A DNA stretch of 64,000 nt from Terriglobia bacterium. GTDB lineage: Bacteria; Acidobacteriota; Terriglobia; Acidiferrales; UBA7541. The notes beneath the pieces are model-generated. The model did not search any database. It was not told where the DNA came from and was given only the letters and a program-made list of their open reading frames with translations. Numbering within the stretch: position 1 is the first letter of the stretch; every line of letters begins with the position of its first letter. Below are positions 34,303 to 42,748 of this stretch, piece by piece. The stretch spans positions 1 to 64,000 of the forward strand of contig JAIQFB010000021.1 of NCBI GenBank assembly GCA_020073485.1. Reading direction: 5' to 3'. A program made the translations under genes and the position numbers.

Positions 34303-35391
34303 ATGGCTCCAAACATTCAGACCATCGGCATTGCCAACGGGGGAGGAGATTGCCCGGGACTCAACGCCGTGATTCGCGGCGCGGTTCGCAGCGCGATCCT
34401 GGGGCGCGGCTGGCGCGTCATTGGCATCCAGGACGGATTTGACGGGCTGATCTGGCCTGAACGAACCATGCCTCTGACCGTCGAATCGATTGCCGGAATT
34501 TTGCCGCGCGGCGGCACGATCCTGGGCACCACGAATCGCGGAAACCCGTTTCGCTACCGGGTCGATAAGGACGGAAAGAAAGAAACGCACGATTATTCGC
34601 TCATCTGCTGCGAGAACGCCAGAAAACTCGGCCTGGACGCGCTGATCGTGATTGGCGGCGACGGCACTTTGACCATCGCGAGGGATCTTGGGCGCATGGG
34701 AATTCCGATCGTGGGAGTCCCCAAGACGATCGATAACGATCTTTCGGCGACCGAGGTCACCTTCGGATTCGACACCGCCCTGCACGTGGCCACCGACGCC
34801 ATCGACCGCCTGCACACCACGGCCGAATCGCACGGCCGCGTCATGGTCATCGAAGTTATGGGCCGCAACGCCGGATGGATTGCCCTGCATTCGGGAATCG
34901 CCGGTGGCGCCGATGTCATCCTGATCCCGGAAATTCCGTTTACCATCGAAACAGTTTGCGAAAAACTCCGCGAACGCGCCGCCACGGGGAAGAAATTTTC
35001 ACTGGTCGTAGTTGCCGAAGGCGTAAAACTGCAACCCTTGGATCCTGAGGGCAATCCGTTTCCGGCGCCGCGTCCCGGCCAGGTGGGCATCCTGATCGGC
35101 GACGCCATCCACAAATTGCTGAAAAAAGACGTTCGCATTACGGTCCTGGGACACATCCAGCGCGGGGGATCGCCCAGCCCCTTCGACCGGATTCTGGCCA
35201 CGCGCTTCGGAGTTGAGGCCATCGAGTTGATAGCGCGCGGGGAGTTTGGCCGCATGGTCTGCCTGCGGGCCGGCGAGATTGAATCGGTTCCAATCGACGA
35301 GGCCGTGGGCGAAACGCGCCTGGTCAATCCCCGGGGCAGCATGGTGCGAGCCGCGCGGGCCGTGGGCATCACGTTCGGCGATCCGGGATAA
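34303..35391 (+). CDS. pfkA: 6-phosphofructokinase
   Basis: A 362-residue glycolytic enzyme phosphorylating fructose 6-phosphate. It has GIANGGGDCPGLNAVIRG at 9-26, IGGDGTLTIA for nucleotide binding, GVPKTIDNDL for the catalytic Asp (TIDND), VMGRNAGWIAL for the sugar site, and GHIQRGGSPSPFDR. The residue after GGD is Gly, as in ATP-dependent enzymes (pyrophosphate enzymes have Asp there). The PKTIDND Lys instead of PGT is common in the pyrophosphate or mixed group. I therefore expect ATP use but would not exclude flexibility. It is followed 14 bases later by the SH3-like gene. Confidence 0.93.
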   Translation: MAPNIQTIGIANGGGDCPGLNAVIRGAVRSAILGRGWRVIGIQDGFDGLIWPERTMPLTVESIAGILPRGGTILGTTNRGNPFRYRVDKDGKKETHDYSLICCENARKLGLDALIVIGGDGTLTIARDLGRMGIPIVGVPKTIDNDLSATEVTFGFDTALHVATDAIDRLHTTAESHGRVMVIEVMGRNAGWIALHSGIAGGADVILIPEIPFTIETVCEKLRERAATGKKFSLVVVAEGVKLQPLDPEGNPFPAPRPGQVGILIGDAIHKLLKKDVRITVLGHIQRGGSPSPFDRILATRFGVEAIELIARGEFGRMVCLRAGEIESVPIDEAVGETRLVNPRGSMVRAARAVGITFGDPG

Positions 35392-35405
35392 GAGGACAAA
35401 TTCAA

Positions 35406-36554
35406 ATGGTCTGGCGAATTCTTCGCAAGGGAGGAGTGATTCCCCTGCTGCTCATCCTTGCCGCGGTCGGATACTGGAAACTGTATCCGCACCCTCCCAA
35501 AATCATTTCCGTCGGATATGTGGCCGATCGCGACGTCATTCTCTGGAATACTCTGGCTCAGGTGAAACAGCCGATCGGCGATCTGCACTACGGCGACCGC
35601 GTCGAAGTGGTGCGCGCGGAGGGAAATTCGATGCAGGTGCGCGGGCCTTCCGGCACAATCGGGTGGCTGATGGATTCCAAGCAGGTGATGGATGAGCAGC
35701 TGTGGGGGGAAAGCGCCGCCCTGCTGGCGCGCGCGCAGACCTTGCCCGTGCAGGCGGCGGGCCACACGAAAACCGTCAGCAATATTCGCATCGAGCCGGG
35801 ACGCGACGCCAAGCGCATATTTCAATTCACGCGCGGCACGCCTGTGGTCGTTCTGGAGCGTACCGTGGCCGATGCCCCACAGGCCGGCGAAGACAATTCG
35901 CCGGATGCAAAAGGCGCGGCGGCGCCGGAACAAGATGCAAAGCAGGAGGATTGGCTGCTCGTGCTTCGCGCGCCAGACACTTCTTCCGCCGACGCCAACC
36001 CGACAGCAGCCCAGAATCCGGCAAAGGCCGCCTCTCCGGCTTCCGGCGATCACGTCAGCGGCGGCCCGGCAAATTCGCAGGCGAGCCCCATGCCGGGCGG
36101 CTCTTCCTCCGCGGCCCCGGTCGCCGGATGGGTCCTGGCGCGGTTTATCGACCTGGACATGCCGGGTCCGGTGCGGGATAACGCCAACACCGCCGATTTG
36201 CACGTGCTGGCCTGGTTTGTGCTCAATCAAGTGCCGGACGGTTCGGGAGGCCAAGCGCCGCAATATCTGGTCGCCGGATCCCGGGGCGGCGAGGGCCAGC
36301 CCTGCGATTTCACTCTGCTCCGTGTGTACACCTGGAGCGTCGCGCGTAAGCGCTACGAAACCGCTTATGTCGAAAGCGACCTGTGCGGGCGGCTGCCGAT
36401 CCTCGTATCTCGCGGCGAAAAAGGCCCCACGTTCCATTTCACCGATGCAAACGATGCTCCCGCGCAAAGAACCTATGTGATGGAACAGACCTCCGTGCGC
36501 CGCGTGAAGGACGAGTCGGCGCGCGCGTCCGCGCCCCGGCGGAAAAAGCCTTGA
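35406..36554 (+). CDS. Membrane-anchored protein with bacterial SH3-like repeats
   Basis: A 382-residue protein with a single N-terminal anchor (VIPLLLILAAVGYWKLY). The periplasmic part has two SH3-like segments: one at about 35-90 (DLHYGDRVEVVRAEGNSMQV, GTIGWLMDSKQV) and one starting near 120 (VSNIRIEPGRDAKRIFQF, PVVVLERTV). The second is interrupted by a Pro/Ala/Ser-rich insert of about 80 residues before VAGWVLARFIDLDMPG. The C-terminal part (about 270-365) is a beta-rich region with two Cys, unassigned. SH3b domains usually bind peptidoglycan or peptides. It lies between pfkA and a glycosyltransferase and its stop overlaps the next start (TTGA). Confidence 0.75.
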   Translation: MVWRILRKGGVIPLLLILAAVGYWKLYPHPPKIISVGYVADRDVILWNTLAQVKQPIGDLHYGDRVEVVRAEGNSMQVRGPSGTIGWLMDSKQVMDEQLWGESAALLARAQTLPVQAAGHTKTVSNIRIEPGRDAKRIFQFTRGTPVVVLERTVADAPQAGEDNSPDAKGAAAPEQDAKQEDWLLVLRAPDTSSADANPTAAQNPAKAASPASGDHVSGGPANSQASPMPGGSSSAAPVAGWVLARFIDLDMPGPVRDNANTADLHVLAWFVLNQVPDGSGGQAPQYLVAGSRGGEGQPCDFTLLRVYTWSVARKRYETAYVESDLCGRLPILVSRGEKGPTFHFTDANDAPAQRTYVMEQTSVRRVKDESARASAPRRKKP

Positions 36555-37840
36555 GCGGCGCGCGCGCGGCGTCCCCTCTTTCCTTTTCTTCTCCAAGAAC
36601 GATGGTCGTCGCCGCCCTTGCCCTACGTTTGCTGGTCATGCCGTTCACGTGCACGGCGCAACTCGATCCCGCTCTGGACCACAAGGCTTTTGGCTATGAA
36701 ACCGGGCGCGTCGCGCGCTCCATCGCCACCGGCCAGGGATTCAGTTCCCCGTACGGCGAGCCGACCGGGCCGACTGCGTTGATGCCGCCCGCGTACACCT
36801 ACCTGCTGGCGGGCGTGTTCAAGTTGTTCGGCGTCTACAGCACGGCCTCGGCGCTGGTCATCCTGTCCCTGAACAACCTGTTCTCCTCTCTTACCTGCCT
36901 GCCGGTGTTTCTGATTGCGCGCCGGGTGTTCGGGGCGCGAGCCGCCGTGTGGGCCGGGTGGATGTGGGCCTTGTTTCCTTATTCGATTACACTGTCAAAC
37001 ATAACGATTTGGGAAACAACCCTCACCACGCTGCTGCTGAGCCTGCTAGTGCTGGCGACCCTCTCGCTGGAAGAATCCTCGACCCTCGGCGGCTGGATCG
37101 GGTACGGCCTGCTGTGGGCCCTGGCCGGGCTTTCCAGCCCCACCGCGCTTTCCGCCTTGCCGTTTCTCGGCGCGTGGATCTGGTTCCGGCACTGGCGCCG
37201 CGGGAGCAACTGCACGGGCGCCGCGTTCGCCGCCTCGCTCGTGTTTCTGGCGGCGGTGGCCCCCTGGGTCTGGCGGTGCAGCCGGGTATACGGGCGGTTC
37301 GTGCCCTTCCGCAGCGGCTTCGGCCTGGATTTCCTGGTGGGAAATAGCGACGACACGCGCACGCCGTCCGATTGGAACGTGCTCCCCGCGGACAACCCCG
37401 GGGAATTTCAAAAATTCAAATGGATGGGCGAACCCGCATACATGGCCATGAAGCAGCGCGAGGCTTTCGATTTCATGACCGGGCAAACGAGCCGGTTTGC
37501 GCGGCAGACCTTGCGGCGAATCCTGTTCACATGGACGGCGATCTGGGATTTTCCTCCCGGCTGGACGCTGGGCGATTCCGGACTGCCGAACGTTCTCACC
37601 TACACGCTCTTCACGGCCCTGGCATTTGTGGGCATCGCCGGAGCGGTCCGCGATGGCCTGGATGGCGTGATTCCTCTGTTGCTCCCGCTGATCTTCTTCC
37701 CTTTGGTGTACTACATCACGCACGCGGATATTCGCTTCCGGCATCCGGTGGACCCCGAGGTCGTCATCTTTGCGGCCTATGGAGCGACCGCACTGTTCTC
37801 CCGAAGAACCGGAAAATTGGCCTCGGCGGACAACTCTTAG
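36551..37840 (+). CDS. Multi-pass membrane glycosyltransferase (GT-C, PMT-like)
   Basis: About 429 residues with roughly nine hydrophobic spans. The first loop after the opening span has DPALDHKAFGYETGRVARSI and GQGFSSPYGEPTGPTALMPPAYTY (split here), the region where GT-C enzymes carry their acidic catalytic residue. It is followed by repeated membrane segments such as LVILSLNNLFSSLTCLPVFL, and by a late ITHADIRFRHPVDP loop typical of ArnT/PMT-type proteins. The start is taken as TTG at 36551, overlapping the preceding stop (TTGA); ATG at 36602 is the alternative. The longer frame back to 36383 lies inside the SH3-like gene. Donor would be a polyprenyl-phosphate sugar, made perhaps by the GT2 enzyme encoded next. 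Confidence 0.8.
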   Translation: MSGARAASPLSFSSPRTMVVAALALRLLVMPFTCTAQLDPALDHKAFGYETGRVARSIATGQGFSSPYGEPTGPTALMPPAYTYLLAGVFKLFGVYSTASALVILSLNNLFSSLTCLPVFLIARRVFGARAAVWAGWMWALFPYSITLSNITIWETTLTTLLLSLLVLATLSLEESSTLGGWIGYGLLWALAGLSSPTALSALPFLGAWIWFRHWRRGSNCTGAAFAASLVFLAAVAPWVWRCSRVYGRFVPFRSGFGLDFLVGNSDDTRTPSDWNVLPADNPGEFQKFKWMGEPAYMAMKQREAFDFMTGQTSRFARQTLRRILFTWTAIWDFPPGWTLGDSGLPNVLTYTLFTALAFVGIAGAVRDGLDGVIPLLLPLIFFPLVYYITHADIRFRHPVDPEVVIFAAYGATALFSRRTGKLASADNS

Positions 37841-37958
37841 CGCCCCGGGCGAATCTCTACTTCCTGGGCTCGGCGAATGCACGGTGACTGAATCGCGGCA
37901 CCCCGTTGATAAAATCCGCGCTTTGCAAATGTTCGTTAACAGGAATGGGCCCTGGATA

Positions 37959-37967
37959 TGCTAGTAT
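37959..37967 (+). promoter_or_regulatory. Extended -10 promoter upstream of the GT2 gene
   Basis: TGCTAGTAT (37959-37967) is a clear extended -10 box in the 238-base gap before the gene at 38079. A -35 at optimal spacing is not evident (TTAACA lies 20 bases upstream at 37936-37941). Transcription would start near 37974, giving a leader of about 105 bases. Confidence 0.4.
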
Positions 37968-38078
37968 CCCGCCTATCAGTCGGGACTACGGGCCATCGGT
38001 TACGCATTTTTGATGAGTGGAGTTCAAGTCTAACGGGCACGCGCTGTCGGGGTCTTCTCTCTCGCAACACAAAAAGAT

Positions 38079-39245
38079 ATGAAGCTAAGCGTAATTTCTC
38101 CCACGCTGAACGAAGCCGAGAACGTTCCGAGATTGGTGGAAGAGTTGGGCCTCGCCTTGCGCGACGTGGATTACGAAATCCTTATTGTCGATGACAATTC
38201 CCCCGACCGCACCTGGTCGGTAGCCCATGAAATCGCCGCCGCCAATCCCCGCGTGCGTACCCTTCGCCGAATGCAGAATCCGGGACTCGGATTGGCGGTG
38301 ATGGATGGTTTTGCCGCGGCCGAAGGCGACGTCGTCGCCTGCATTGACGCCGATCTGCAGCACGATCCGGCGATCCTTTCCAAAATGCTGCAGGAATTCG
38401 ATAAGGGAGCCGACGTCGTCGTGGGCAGCCGCCATGTCCAGGGCGGCAGCACGGGAGATTGGGATCGCTTGCGCCGATTGCAGTCCTGGCTGGCCACCCG
38501 TACCGCGCAATTCTTCCTGGGAATTCGCCTGAAGGATCCGATGTCGGGCTACTTTCTTTTCTCGAGGAAAGATTTCGACGGAGTCAAGGAAGACTTGAAT
38601 GGAAGTGGATTCAAGATTCTGCTGGAGATACTGGCGAACCTCCGGCCTGAGCAAGTGACGGAAGTCCCCTATACCTTCAGGTCCCGTACCCGGGGAGAAT
38701 CCAAACTATCGAACAAGGTGATTTTGCAGTACCTGCAGCAGGTCTGGCGGCTGTGTGGTTCGAGCCGGCATTTTTCCATACGATTGTTGAAGTCGGCTGC
38801 CGGCGGAGCAGTCGAAACCCTCCTGAACCTTGCGCTGATGGCCTTGCTGCTTGTGCTGACGAATGTTCACAATTGGAGAGCCTCGGCGCTGGCTTGCCTG
38901 GGAGCGATGGGATTGAATTACTTCCTGCATCAGGCTCGGGCATGCGCCGCAGGCGCCGGCAAGGATTTCCGGAACCAGAATAGCTACTTTTCCTACCTGC
39001 TGATGTCCGCTGCAGGCCTGCTGATGACGACCATTTCCTATGCGGGGCTCTGCCGGAGCCTGCTTCATGCGCCCCTGGTGCATTTTGGTTCGGGCGCGCC
39101 GCTCTTTTTCGCGCGAATGTCCTGCCAGTTCGTTGCGGTGCTCCTCGGTATGGGATTTAACTACGCCTTGAACCGCATGTTTGACTGGCCCGCGCCGGTC
39201 CGCCTCAACTGGGAGGCTCCCGCAAAAGCTCCCATCCTTCGCTGA
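38079..39245 (+). CDS. Polyprenyl-phosphate sugar synthase: GT2 (DPM1-like) fused to GtrA-like membrane domain
   Basis: A 388-residue protein. The first 230 residues are a family 2 glycosyltransferase: LSVISPTLNEAENVPRLV, LIVDDNSPDRTW, the metal-binding DAD at 90-92 in CIDADLQHDP, GSRHVQGGSTGDWDRLR, and the GSGFKILLE and YTFRSRTRGESKL segments that distinguish dolichol-phosphate-mannose synthase relatives. From about 240 there are four hydrophobic spans of the GtrA type (LLLVLTNVHNWRASALACLG, FVAVLLGMGFNYALNRMF). It should load a sugar (mannose or glucose) on undecaprenyl or dolichyl phosphate and may help flip it. That would feed the GT-C enzymes at 36551 and 4619. The link is by context only. 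Confidence 0.88.
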   Translation: MKLSVISPTLNEAENVPRLVEELGLALRDVDYEILIVDDNSPDRTWSVAHEIAAANPRVRTLRRMQNPGLGLAVMDGFAAAEGDVVACIDADLQHDPAILSKMLQEFDKGADVVVGSRHVQGGSTGDWDRLRRLQSWLATRTAQFFLGIRLKDPMSGYFLFSRKDFDGVKEDLNGSGFKILLEILANLRPEQVTEVPYTFRSRTRGESKLSNKVILQYLQQVWRLCGSSRHFSIRLLKSAAGGAVETLLNLALMALLLVLTNVHNWRASALACLGAMGLNYFLHQARACAAGAGKDFRNQNSYFSYLLMSAAGLLMTTISYAGLCRSLLHAPLVHFGSGAPLFFARMSCQFVAVLLGMGFNYALNRMFDWPAPVRLNWEAPAKAPILR

Positions 39246-39388
39246 TCGCTCCCGGCACTTTGAATTTCATGGAAATTTCGCGGCGCTTGCTCTTCAAGTT
39301 GCGCGTCCAGCGGAATCGCGCTCCGCTCAGCGCGTGGTAATATCCTAAACGGACGAAATCAAAAAACAGGCGAGTTCCTATTTTGCGC

Positions 39389-40351
39389 ATGTCGAAGACG
39401 GATTCCGGCTCTGGCCGGTGGAAATTTCTCCTGCCATTGATGGCCGCGCCGCTGTTGCTCGCGTCCTGCGGCAAACGCGTGGATCCGGCGCCAAAACCTC
39501 AACCGCCGCCCGCTTTCCAATTCCTGGGCGCGTGGGGAGAAAAAGGCGACGGCCCCGGAAAATTTGGCGCGCCAACGGCGTTTGCAACCGATGCCTTGGG
39601 GAACGTTTTCTTCGCCGACCCGGGCGCGGGGTTCATCGATAAGTTCGAGGCCAAAGGCACACCCCTGCTTTCTTTCGAAGATGCGCGGGTGCGCCACGCC
39701 ACGGGCATCGCCGTGGATAGTGGCGGCGCGATTTATCTGGCGGAGGCGGAGCGCGGGAGTATTTTTATTTTCTTCCCCGACGGAACCTTCCTGCGCGCAA
39801 TGCAAAGCGCGCCGCAGCGGCATTTCTCCGGGCCGCTCGGCATCAGCGTCGATGACCAGGGTAATTTATTTGTGCCGGATCCGGCCGGCTCTCGCGTCGC
39901 GAAGTTCAATGATCGCGGCCGTTTGGTAAAATCCCTGGCCGCTCCGCCCGATGTCGCGCCGGACGAGAAGCCTTCCTGGGTGGCGGCCTCGCGGGATGGC
40001 TCCGTCTACGTCGCGTATTTCAAGACCGGGCGCATCGCGAAATATTCCGCCGACGGCTCGCTCGTGACCTCGTGGATCGCGGCGGCCAGCCCCAGCGCCG
40101 GATCGCAACCCATCTCCGGATTGGCCGTGGGGGACGGATACGTGTTTACGATGTCCGCCGCTCCCCCGCAAATCCGCGTCTGGTCGCTCGATGGGCAGCA
40201 CAAGCTGGACGCGAATCTCGCGGAGTATCTGGGCGAAATCGCCGCGCCCCAGATCGCGGTCACGCCGCATTCCGAACTACTGGTTTTTGATCCAGCCGCG
40301 GCCCGCATTTTTTGGTTTCGCATGAATTTGGATTCCAAGGAGCAACCATGA
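39389..40351 (+). CDS. NHL-repeat lipoprotein
   Basis: About 320 residues with a lipoprotein signal (KFLLPLMAAPLLLASCGK, lipobox LLASC). The mature part is a beta-propeller of NHL type: GAWGEKGDGPGKFGAPTAFA, then DALGNVFFADPGAGFIDKF, VDSGGAIYLAEAERGSIFIF, VDDQGNLFVPDPAGSRVAKF and SRDGSVYVAYFKTGRIAKYS. Each blade has the GNxFVxDxxxxRIxxF character. Such proteins are envelope sensors or scaffolds with unknown ligands. An ATG at 39383 is an equal alternative start. It overlaps the following gene by 4 bases (ATGA). Confidence 0.8.
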   Translation: MSKTDSGSGRWKFLLPLMAAPLLLASCGKRVDPAPKPQPPPAFQFLGAWGEKGDGPGKFGAPTAFATDALGNVFFADPGAGFIDKFEAKGTPLLSFEDARVRHATGIAVDSGGAIYLAEAERGSIFIFFPDGTFLRAMQSAPQRHFSGPLGISVDDQGNLFVPDPAGSRVAKFNDRGRLVKSLAAPPDVAPDEKPSWVAASRDGSVYVAYFKTGRIAKYSADGSLVTSWIAAASPSAGSQPISGLAVGDGYVFTMSAAPPQIRVWSLDGQHKLDANLAEYLGEIAAPQIAVTPHSELLVFDPAAARIFWFRMNLDSKEQP

Positions 40352-41325
40352 CGCTGCTTCTGAAAGAAGCCGATGTGCGTTCCCTGCTGACCATGCCGCT
40401 CGCGCTGCAGCTTGTCGAGCAGTCCTTGCGCGATCAGGGCGAGGGCAAACTGGCCCTCAATCCGCGGCGCAGGCTGAGGCTTCCGGACAACGGGGTCCTG
40501 CATTACATGGCGGCGGGCGATCCGGTACACGGCTACTTCGGCATGAAACTGTACTCCGTGGTTCGCGGCGTGGCGCGCTTCGTTGTGCCACTGTTCCGGT
40601 CGGCCACCGGAGAAATGGCGGCGCTGATCGAAGCCGACGCCCTCGGCCAGATTCGCACCGGCGCGGCCAGTGGCGTGGCCACCAAATACCTCGCAAATCC
40701 GGACGCGCGGACGGCTTGCATCATCGGCACCGGTTACCAGGCGCGGACGCAGTTGGAAGCGGTGGCGGCCGTGAGGAAACTCAAGCGCGTGCGCGCCTAT
40801 GGGCGCGATCCGGAGCGCCGCACGAACTTCTGCCGGGAAATGAGCGAGAAGATCGGCGTGCCCGTGGAAGGCGCCGATTCCAATCGGGAAGCCGTGCGCG
40901 GCGCGGAAATCGTGATCACGGCCACGTCCGCGACGCAGGTGGTGCTCGAAGGGCCCTGGATCGAACCGGGAATGCATATCAACGCGATGGGCGCGAACTG
41001 GGCGCAAAAACGCGAACTGGACGCCGCAGCCGTCAATCGCGCCGACGCCGTTTTTGTGGATTCCATCGAACAAGCGAAAATGGAAGCGGGCGATCTGATT
41101 CATGCGTTCGGAGAAAGCCAGTCCCGCTGGACCGACGTGCGCGAGCTCGCCGGAGTTGTCGCCGGAAAAATTGCCGGGAGAAGCAGCTCAGACCAGATCA
41201 CGCTATTTAAATCGAATGGCATTGCAACGTGGGATCTGGCGGCCGCCGTGCGCGTGTACGAACTTGCGGTCGAGCAAGGCCGCGGACAATCGATTCCCCT
41301 CTGGGAGCCAGCGGGAAAGAATTAG
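40348..41325 (+). CDS. Ornithine cyclodeaminase/mu-crystallin family NAD(P)-dependent enzyme
   Basis: A 325-residue enzyme of the OCD family. It has an N-terminal LLKEADVRSLLTMPLALQLVE, substrate region GYFGMKLYSV, RTGAASGVATKYLANPDA and the Rossmann motif CIIGTGYQARTQLEAV. Further on are ITATSATQVVLEGPWIEPG, HINAMGANWAQKRELD and VFVDSIEQAKMEAGDLI. Members include ornithine cyclodeaminase, L-alanine dehydrogenase (archaeal type), and imine or opine reductases, so the substrate cannot be fixed. The start follows AAGGAG and its ATGA overlaps the preceding lipoprotein stop. Proline formation from ornithine is one possibility; proBA is also present in the window. Confidence 0.85.
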   Translation: MTLLLKEADVRSLLTMPLALQLVEQSLRDQGEGKLALNPRRRLRLPDNGVLHYMAAGDPVHGYFGMKLYSVVRGVARFVVPLFRSATGEMAALIEADALGQIRTGAASGVATKYLANPDARTACIIGTGYQARTQLEAVAAVRKLKRVRAYGRDPERRTNFCREMSEKIGVPVEGADSNREAVRGAEIVITATSATQVVLEGPWIEPGMHINAMGANWAQKRELDAAAVNRADAVFVDSIEQAKMEAGDLIHAFGESQSRWTDVRELAGVVAGKIAGRSSSDQITLFKSNGIATWDLAAAVRVYELAVEQGRGQSIPLWEPAGKN

Positions 41326-41407
41326 ACATTGCGCACGCGCGCGTCCACTCCGGAATTTGCGGGGGAACGGTTCTGGTAGAATGTCGCGCGGCGGGAGACG
41401 CTAAAAG

Positions 41408-41842
41408 ATGCAATTTCTGGAAAGATTGAAACCCCTGGGCCTTCTGGTGCTGCGTGTGGCATTGGGGGCCAGTTTTCTGTTTCACGGCTATCCGAAAATC
41501 GGCGATCCGGCGCACTGGCTAAAAGCTTTCCCTGGCTTTGGTTTTCCGAGTTACTTCGCCTACATTTCCGGAATCCTGGAAGTGTTTGGCGGAGGGCTGC
41601 TGGTCCTGGGATTGTTTACGCGCGGGGCCGCCTTGCTGCTGGCGATTGAAATGGGACTTGTCCTGGGCCGAACCAGAATTCCGGCCGTCGGGATCTACGC
41701 CTTCGGGCAATACGAACTTCCTCTGCTATTGGGTGCGATGGCCCTGGCGCTGGCAACAATGGGCGCGGGTGTGATTTCGATTGACGCTTTCACATTTGAA
41801 TCCGGCCGCAAATCCTCGAAGAAATCAAAAAAGAAGGATTGA
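41408..41842 (+). CDS. DoxX-family membrane protein
   Basis: A 144-residue protein with four predicted spans, matching the DoxX/TQO small subunit fold: LLVLRVALGASFLFHGYPKI, FPSYFAYISGILEVFGGGLL, VLGLFTRGAALLLAIEMGL and LLLGAMALALATMGAG. The FHGxPKxxDP and GxLEVxGG motifs are characteristic. The C-terminus is very Lys/Ser-rich (GRKSSKKSKKKD). DoxX proteins are linked to quinone or thiol redox balance in the membrane, but single copies are poorly characterised. It stands alone and convergent with the RDD gene. Confidence 0.85.
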   Translation: MQFLERLKPLGLLVLRVALGASFLFHGYPKIGDPAHWLKAFPGFGFPSYFAYISGILEVFGGGLLVLGLFTRGAALLLAIEMGLVLGRTRIPAVGIYAFGQYELPLLLGAMALALATMGAGVISIDAFTFESGRKSSKKSKKKD

Positions 41843-41884
41843 ACTGACGCGCAGTGAATTTTTTGAACGCGACGAAAATCCCAA

Positions 41885-42493
41885 TCAGCGTCTGCGCAGG
41901 ACCAGGCACCCGGCCATTATGTCGTGAAGCGCCTGCTTCTTCTCCGTGAAGGCGGCGATGAGGTAGCCCACCAGAAACGTCACTTCGGAAATCTTCCTCC
42001 CGAAATAACGCATAGAGGATCGCTGTAGCGTAATTTTCCCCCCGGCAAGGTCGGTGACGTAGAGACGAAACAGCCTCTTGCCCGGCGTAGCCTGCCACGA
42101 GGAGGTCTCAAAGAAGACGTAGTAGGCCCACATGATCACGAACAGCAAAATAAATCCCGTGAACGTCACGTGGGGAATGGCCAGCAGGGATTGGGTATTC
42201 TGATCGGGAAAAGTCATTAATTGCGTGGGATACGCGGATGCCAGGGTCGCAAAGAAAAAGGACAGAATAAACGTATCGATGGCGAACGCGCAGGCCCGCA
42301 GCCAGAATCCCGCATAGGCCGGCCGCACCAGCGCCACCGACGCCGCGGGGATAGCCGGGATGACTTCCGCAGGCTGGGCGTGCGGGGGAATGTAGACCGG
42401 GCCAATCTGCCCCACGCTTACCGGACAACCGCACTGCGCGCAGAAACTGGCCCCATCCGGAATCCCGTTCCCGCATTTTTCACAAGTCAGAAT
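41885..42493 (-). CDS. RDD-family membrane protein with N-terminal zinc ribbon; probable ATT start
   Basis: The RDD part begins near SVALVRPAYAGFWLRACAFA, IDTFILSFFFATLAS, has a third motif TPGKRLFRLYVTD and ends KQALHDIMAGCLVLRRR, with two to three spans. A GTG at 42415 is the first conventional start, but the same frame continues upstream into a typical zinc ribbon, LTCEKCGNGIPDGASFCAQC followed by GCP, which is clearly part of the protein. Between the in-frame TAG and this ribbon no ATG, GTG or TTG exists. AGGAGAGG at 42500-42507 sits six bases before an ATT (42491-42493) and nine before a CTG. Initiation at ATT (or CTG) giving about 202 residues is the best reading. The function of RDD proteins varies (sodium/proton exchange in some). 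The zinc ribbon suggests a regulatory or protein-contact module. Confidence 0.75.
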   Translation of the reverse strand: MLTCEKCGNGIPDGASFCAQCGCPVSVGQIGPVYIPPHAQPAEVIPAIPAASVALVRPAYAGFWLRACAFAIDTFILSFFFATLASAYPTQLMTFPDQNTQSLLAIPHVTFTGFILLFVIMWAYYVFFETSSWQATPGKRLFRLYVTDLAGGKITLQRSSMRYFGRKISEVTFLVGYLIAAFTEKKQALHDIMAGCLVLRRR

Positions 42494-42614
42494 GGCAAAC
42501 CTCTCCTGAAGTCCGCAAGAAAACTAACAGCCGGTAATTCGATTGGCAAGGAGAACCCTGAAGTCAACTCGCGTGAAGCAGGCCTAGAACGCTGCGGGAA
42601 AAGTGGGGTACGGT

Positions 42615-42702
42615 GTCATTCCGAACGAAGTGAGGAATCTCTCCGGGTTTGAAAGCCAAAGAAAGTGTGATTCCTCACCCACAGGAGCGGATTCGGAATG
42701 AC
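42615..42702. repeat. Dispersed palindromic element, copy 2
   Basis: GTCATTCCGAA (42615-42625) is perfectly mirrored by TTCGGAATGAC (42692-42702). Inside it GTGAGGAATC (42630-42639) is mirrored by GATTCCTCAC (42669-42678). The left half (CATTCCGA, GAAG, GAGGAATCTCTCCGG) closely matches the copy at 3648-3726, confirming a dispersed family. Confidence 0.75.
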
Positions 42703-42748
42703 GGCGGTATAAATGATTTCGCAGCCGTGAAGGCGTTTCATTGGATCG

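Noticed and set aside
34593-36596. Reverse-strand frame of 667 codons opposite pfkA and the SH3-like gene
   Set aside because: Antisense to clear pfkA motifs; no signal, domain or ribosome binding site.
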